Source: Candidatus Bathycorpusculum sp.
Lineage (GTDB): Archaea > Thermoproteota > Bathyarchaeia > Bathyarchaeales > Bathycorpusculaceae
Reading direction: 5' to 3'
Length of the DNA: 22,916 nucleotides
NCBI GenBank assembly: GCA_009779045.1
Contig: WREZ01000001.1
Coordinates: forward strand, 1 to 22,916
The first letter of the stretch is position 1. Each line of letters begins with the position of its first letter. Below, in pieces: positions 21,913 through 22,916 of the stretch. A program made the translations under genes and the position numbers. The notes beneath the pieces are model-generated. The model was not told the DNA's origin and searched no databases. It saw only the letters and a list, made by a program, of their open reading frames with translations.

Positions 21913-22916
21913 GTGGCAAATCTATCTCAGTTAAAGGCAACAATGGCAATATCAGTTTTTCTTTCAGTATTCATATTTGGACTTTTCATATTTGCAATCA
22001 TTTACGTATTAGAACTAGGCATGTTAACAGGATTGTTCATAGCATTTGGTTGCTCAGCTCTATTTATCTTGTTTCAGTTTGCAATTGGCCCATCTATGGT
22101 GGCTATGTCAACAAAACTAAAATATATTAAACCCGGCGAGCACCCATGGCTTGAAGAGACTGTTAAAGAACTATCAGATAAAAGTGGTCTGCCTATGCCT
22201 AAACTTGCAATTGTACCCAATAATACTCCTAACGCGTTTACGTTTGGCAGAACTAAAAACAGTGCCACACTAGCAGTACATGAAGGATTATTACGTCAAC
22301 TAAATCAAGGAGAAATTCGCGGTGTAATAGCCCATGAACTTGGCCACATAAAACACAAAGACTACGTTATAATGACAATACTTTCAGCTCTACCATTAAT
22401 TGCATACATGATTGCACAAGGAGCATTATTTGCAGGCACAATGTCAAACATGGGAAGAAGAAACCAAAAAGACAACAGCGGCGCAATACTACTAGTAATA
22501 GGAATAATAGCATTTCTAGTATACATTATAACTTTCTTAATTGTTATGCGACTTAGCAGATTACGAGAACATTTTGCAGACGCCTACGCAGCATATGTTA
22601 CCAACTCACCCCACGACTTAGAAAGCGCCTTAGCTAAAATCACTTATGGACTATCAATTTCTCCAAAACCAGCAGAAGGTGCAAGAGCATTCTACATAGG
22701 AGACCCCGCAACAGCAAAACAAGAAATAAAACGCATAATGGAAAACAAAAACAAATACGACCTAGACAACGACGGCGTACTAGATGAAAGAGAACTACAA
22801 TTAGCAATGGAAAAAGAGTCACATGACACATGGTCACAAATAAATAGCATGTTTGCAACCCACCCACCAACATTCAAACGCATACTACTACTAAAAGAAA
22901 TAGAAAAAGAAATAGA
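21913..22916 (+). CDS. htpX: M48 family membrane metalloprotease HtpX (3' end beyond window)
   Basis: Integral-membrane zinc metalloprotease that degrades damaged or misfolded membrane proteins. It is seen for 334 codons and runs off the window. Two N-terminal helices (about residues 12-33 and 36-57) precede the protease domain. The zinc motif is H141-E-x-x-H145 in GVIAHELGHIKHKD, and the third ligand is E219 in RLREHFADAYAA. Two further membrane helices lie between about 155 and 212. After the core, residues 283-294 (DLDNDGVLDERE) form a textbook EF-hand loop, unusual for HtpX, followed by the family-like SMFATHPPTFKRI. The start is GTG at 21913, with AGGAG at 21898-21902 (10-nt spacing) and the peptide MANLSQLKATMAIS. 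Protease identity is secure; calcium binding is inferred. Confidence 0.93.
   Translation, partial: MANLSQLKATMAISVFLSVFIFGLFIFAIIYVLELGMLTGLFIAFGCSALFILFQFAIGPSMVAMSTKLKYIKPGEHPWLEETVKELSDKSGLPMPKLAIVPNNTPNAFTFGRTKNSATLAVHEGLLRQLNQGEIRGVIAHELGHIKHKDYVIMTILSALPLIAYMIAQGALFAGTMSNMGRRNQKDNSGAILLVIGIIAFLVYIITFLIVMRLSRLREHFADAYAAYVTNSPHDLESALAKITYGLSISPKPAEGARAFYIGDPATAKQEIKRIMENKNKYDLDNDGVLDERELQLAMEKESHDTWSQINSMFATHPPTFKRILLLKEIEKEI

Noticed and set aside
1..22916. tRNA, rRNA, insertion sequences, prophage genes
   Set aside because: Read for T-loop-like GTTCGAATC sequences, transposase or integrase motifs and long terminal repeats; none found.

Overview
The window is archaeal and AT-rich. The evidence is a group II chaperonin (thermosome) subunit, RNA polymerase subunit Rpo6/RpoK, a GPN-loop GTPase, a TrpB2-type tryptophan synthase beta chain, a COG3199-type NAD kinase-like protein, an MtrH methyltransferase, TATA-box promoters and several short-leader genes. 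MtrH beside a small soluble corrinoid protein, orphan Rnf-type subunits, a CbiZ corrinoid-salvage enzyme and a bacterial-type MetK, with no methanogenesis genes in view, fit a non-methanogenic Bathyarchaeia-like lineage that uses methyl/corrinoid chemistry. The lineage is an inference from gene content; no marker phylogeny was possible.

Layout. (1) 33-1962, minus: thermosome subunit followed 1 nt later by rpoK. (2) 2108-4181: an HTH+ACT regulator resembling TrpY, divergent from trpB2. The shared promoter holds three GTAC-centred boxes spaced exactly 10 bp apart; two are perfect TGTACA, the TRP-box sequence known from Methanothermobacter. (3) 4241-8752: NAD kinase-like gene, metK, a winged-helix DUF4443-like regulator, a GPN GTPase and a small zinc-ribbon protein. 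(4) 8903-11370, minus: rnfD-rnfC with overlapping stop and start, ending in a hairpin-plus-T-run terminator, divergent from a SPASM radical SAM protein of the AhbC/AhbD type. (5) 12742-17539, minus: two tandem, distantly paralogous large membrane proteins of GT-C type, one with a recent in-frame 42-bp duplication. (6) 17659-20549: a corrinoid and one-carbon block with a B12-binding protein, MtrH, a small DUF1616-like membrane protein and a CbiZ enzyme whose C-terminal extension resembles CobZ. (7) 20753-22916: an asparagine-synthase-like ATP pyrophosphatase with a zinc-ribbon tail, and an M48/HtpX membrane protease cut by the window end and carrying an apparent EF-hand loop.

How the parts may work together: MtrH and the corrinoid protein probably move a methyl group between a tetrahydropterin and cobalamin. 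CbiZ would supply corrinoid from scavenged precursors, MetK makes S-adenosylmethionine, and the Rnf-like pair may handle membrane electron flow. The TrpY-like/trpB2 pair is a self-contained regulatory unit with visible operators.

The strand composition (G+T against A+C) flips abruptly in blocks of about 1-3 kb, sometimes inside single genes and independent of coding direction. No tRNA, rRNA, CRISPR array, transposase or integrase was seen. Several starts are non-ATG (TTG: thermosome, 12742-15138; GTG: radical SAM, htpX).
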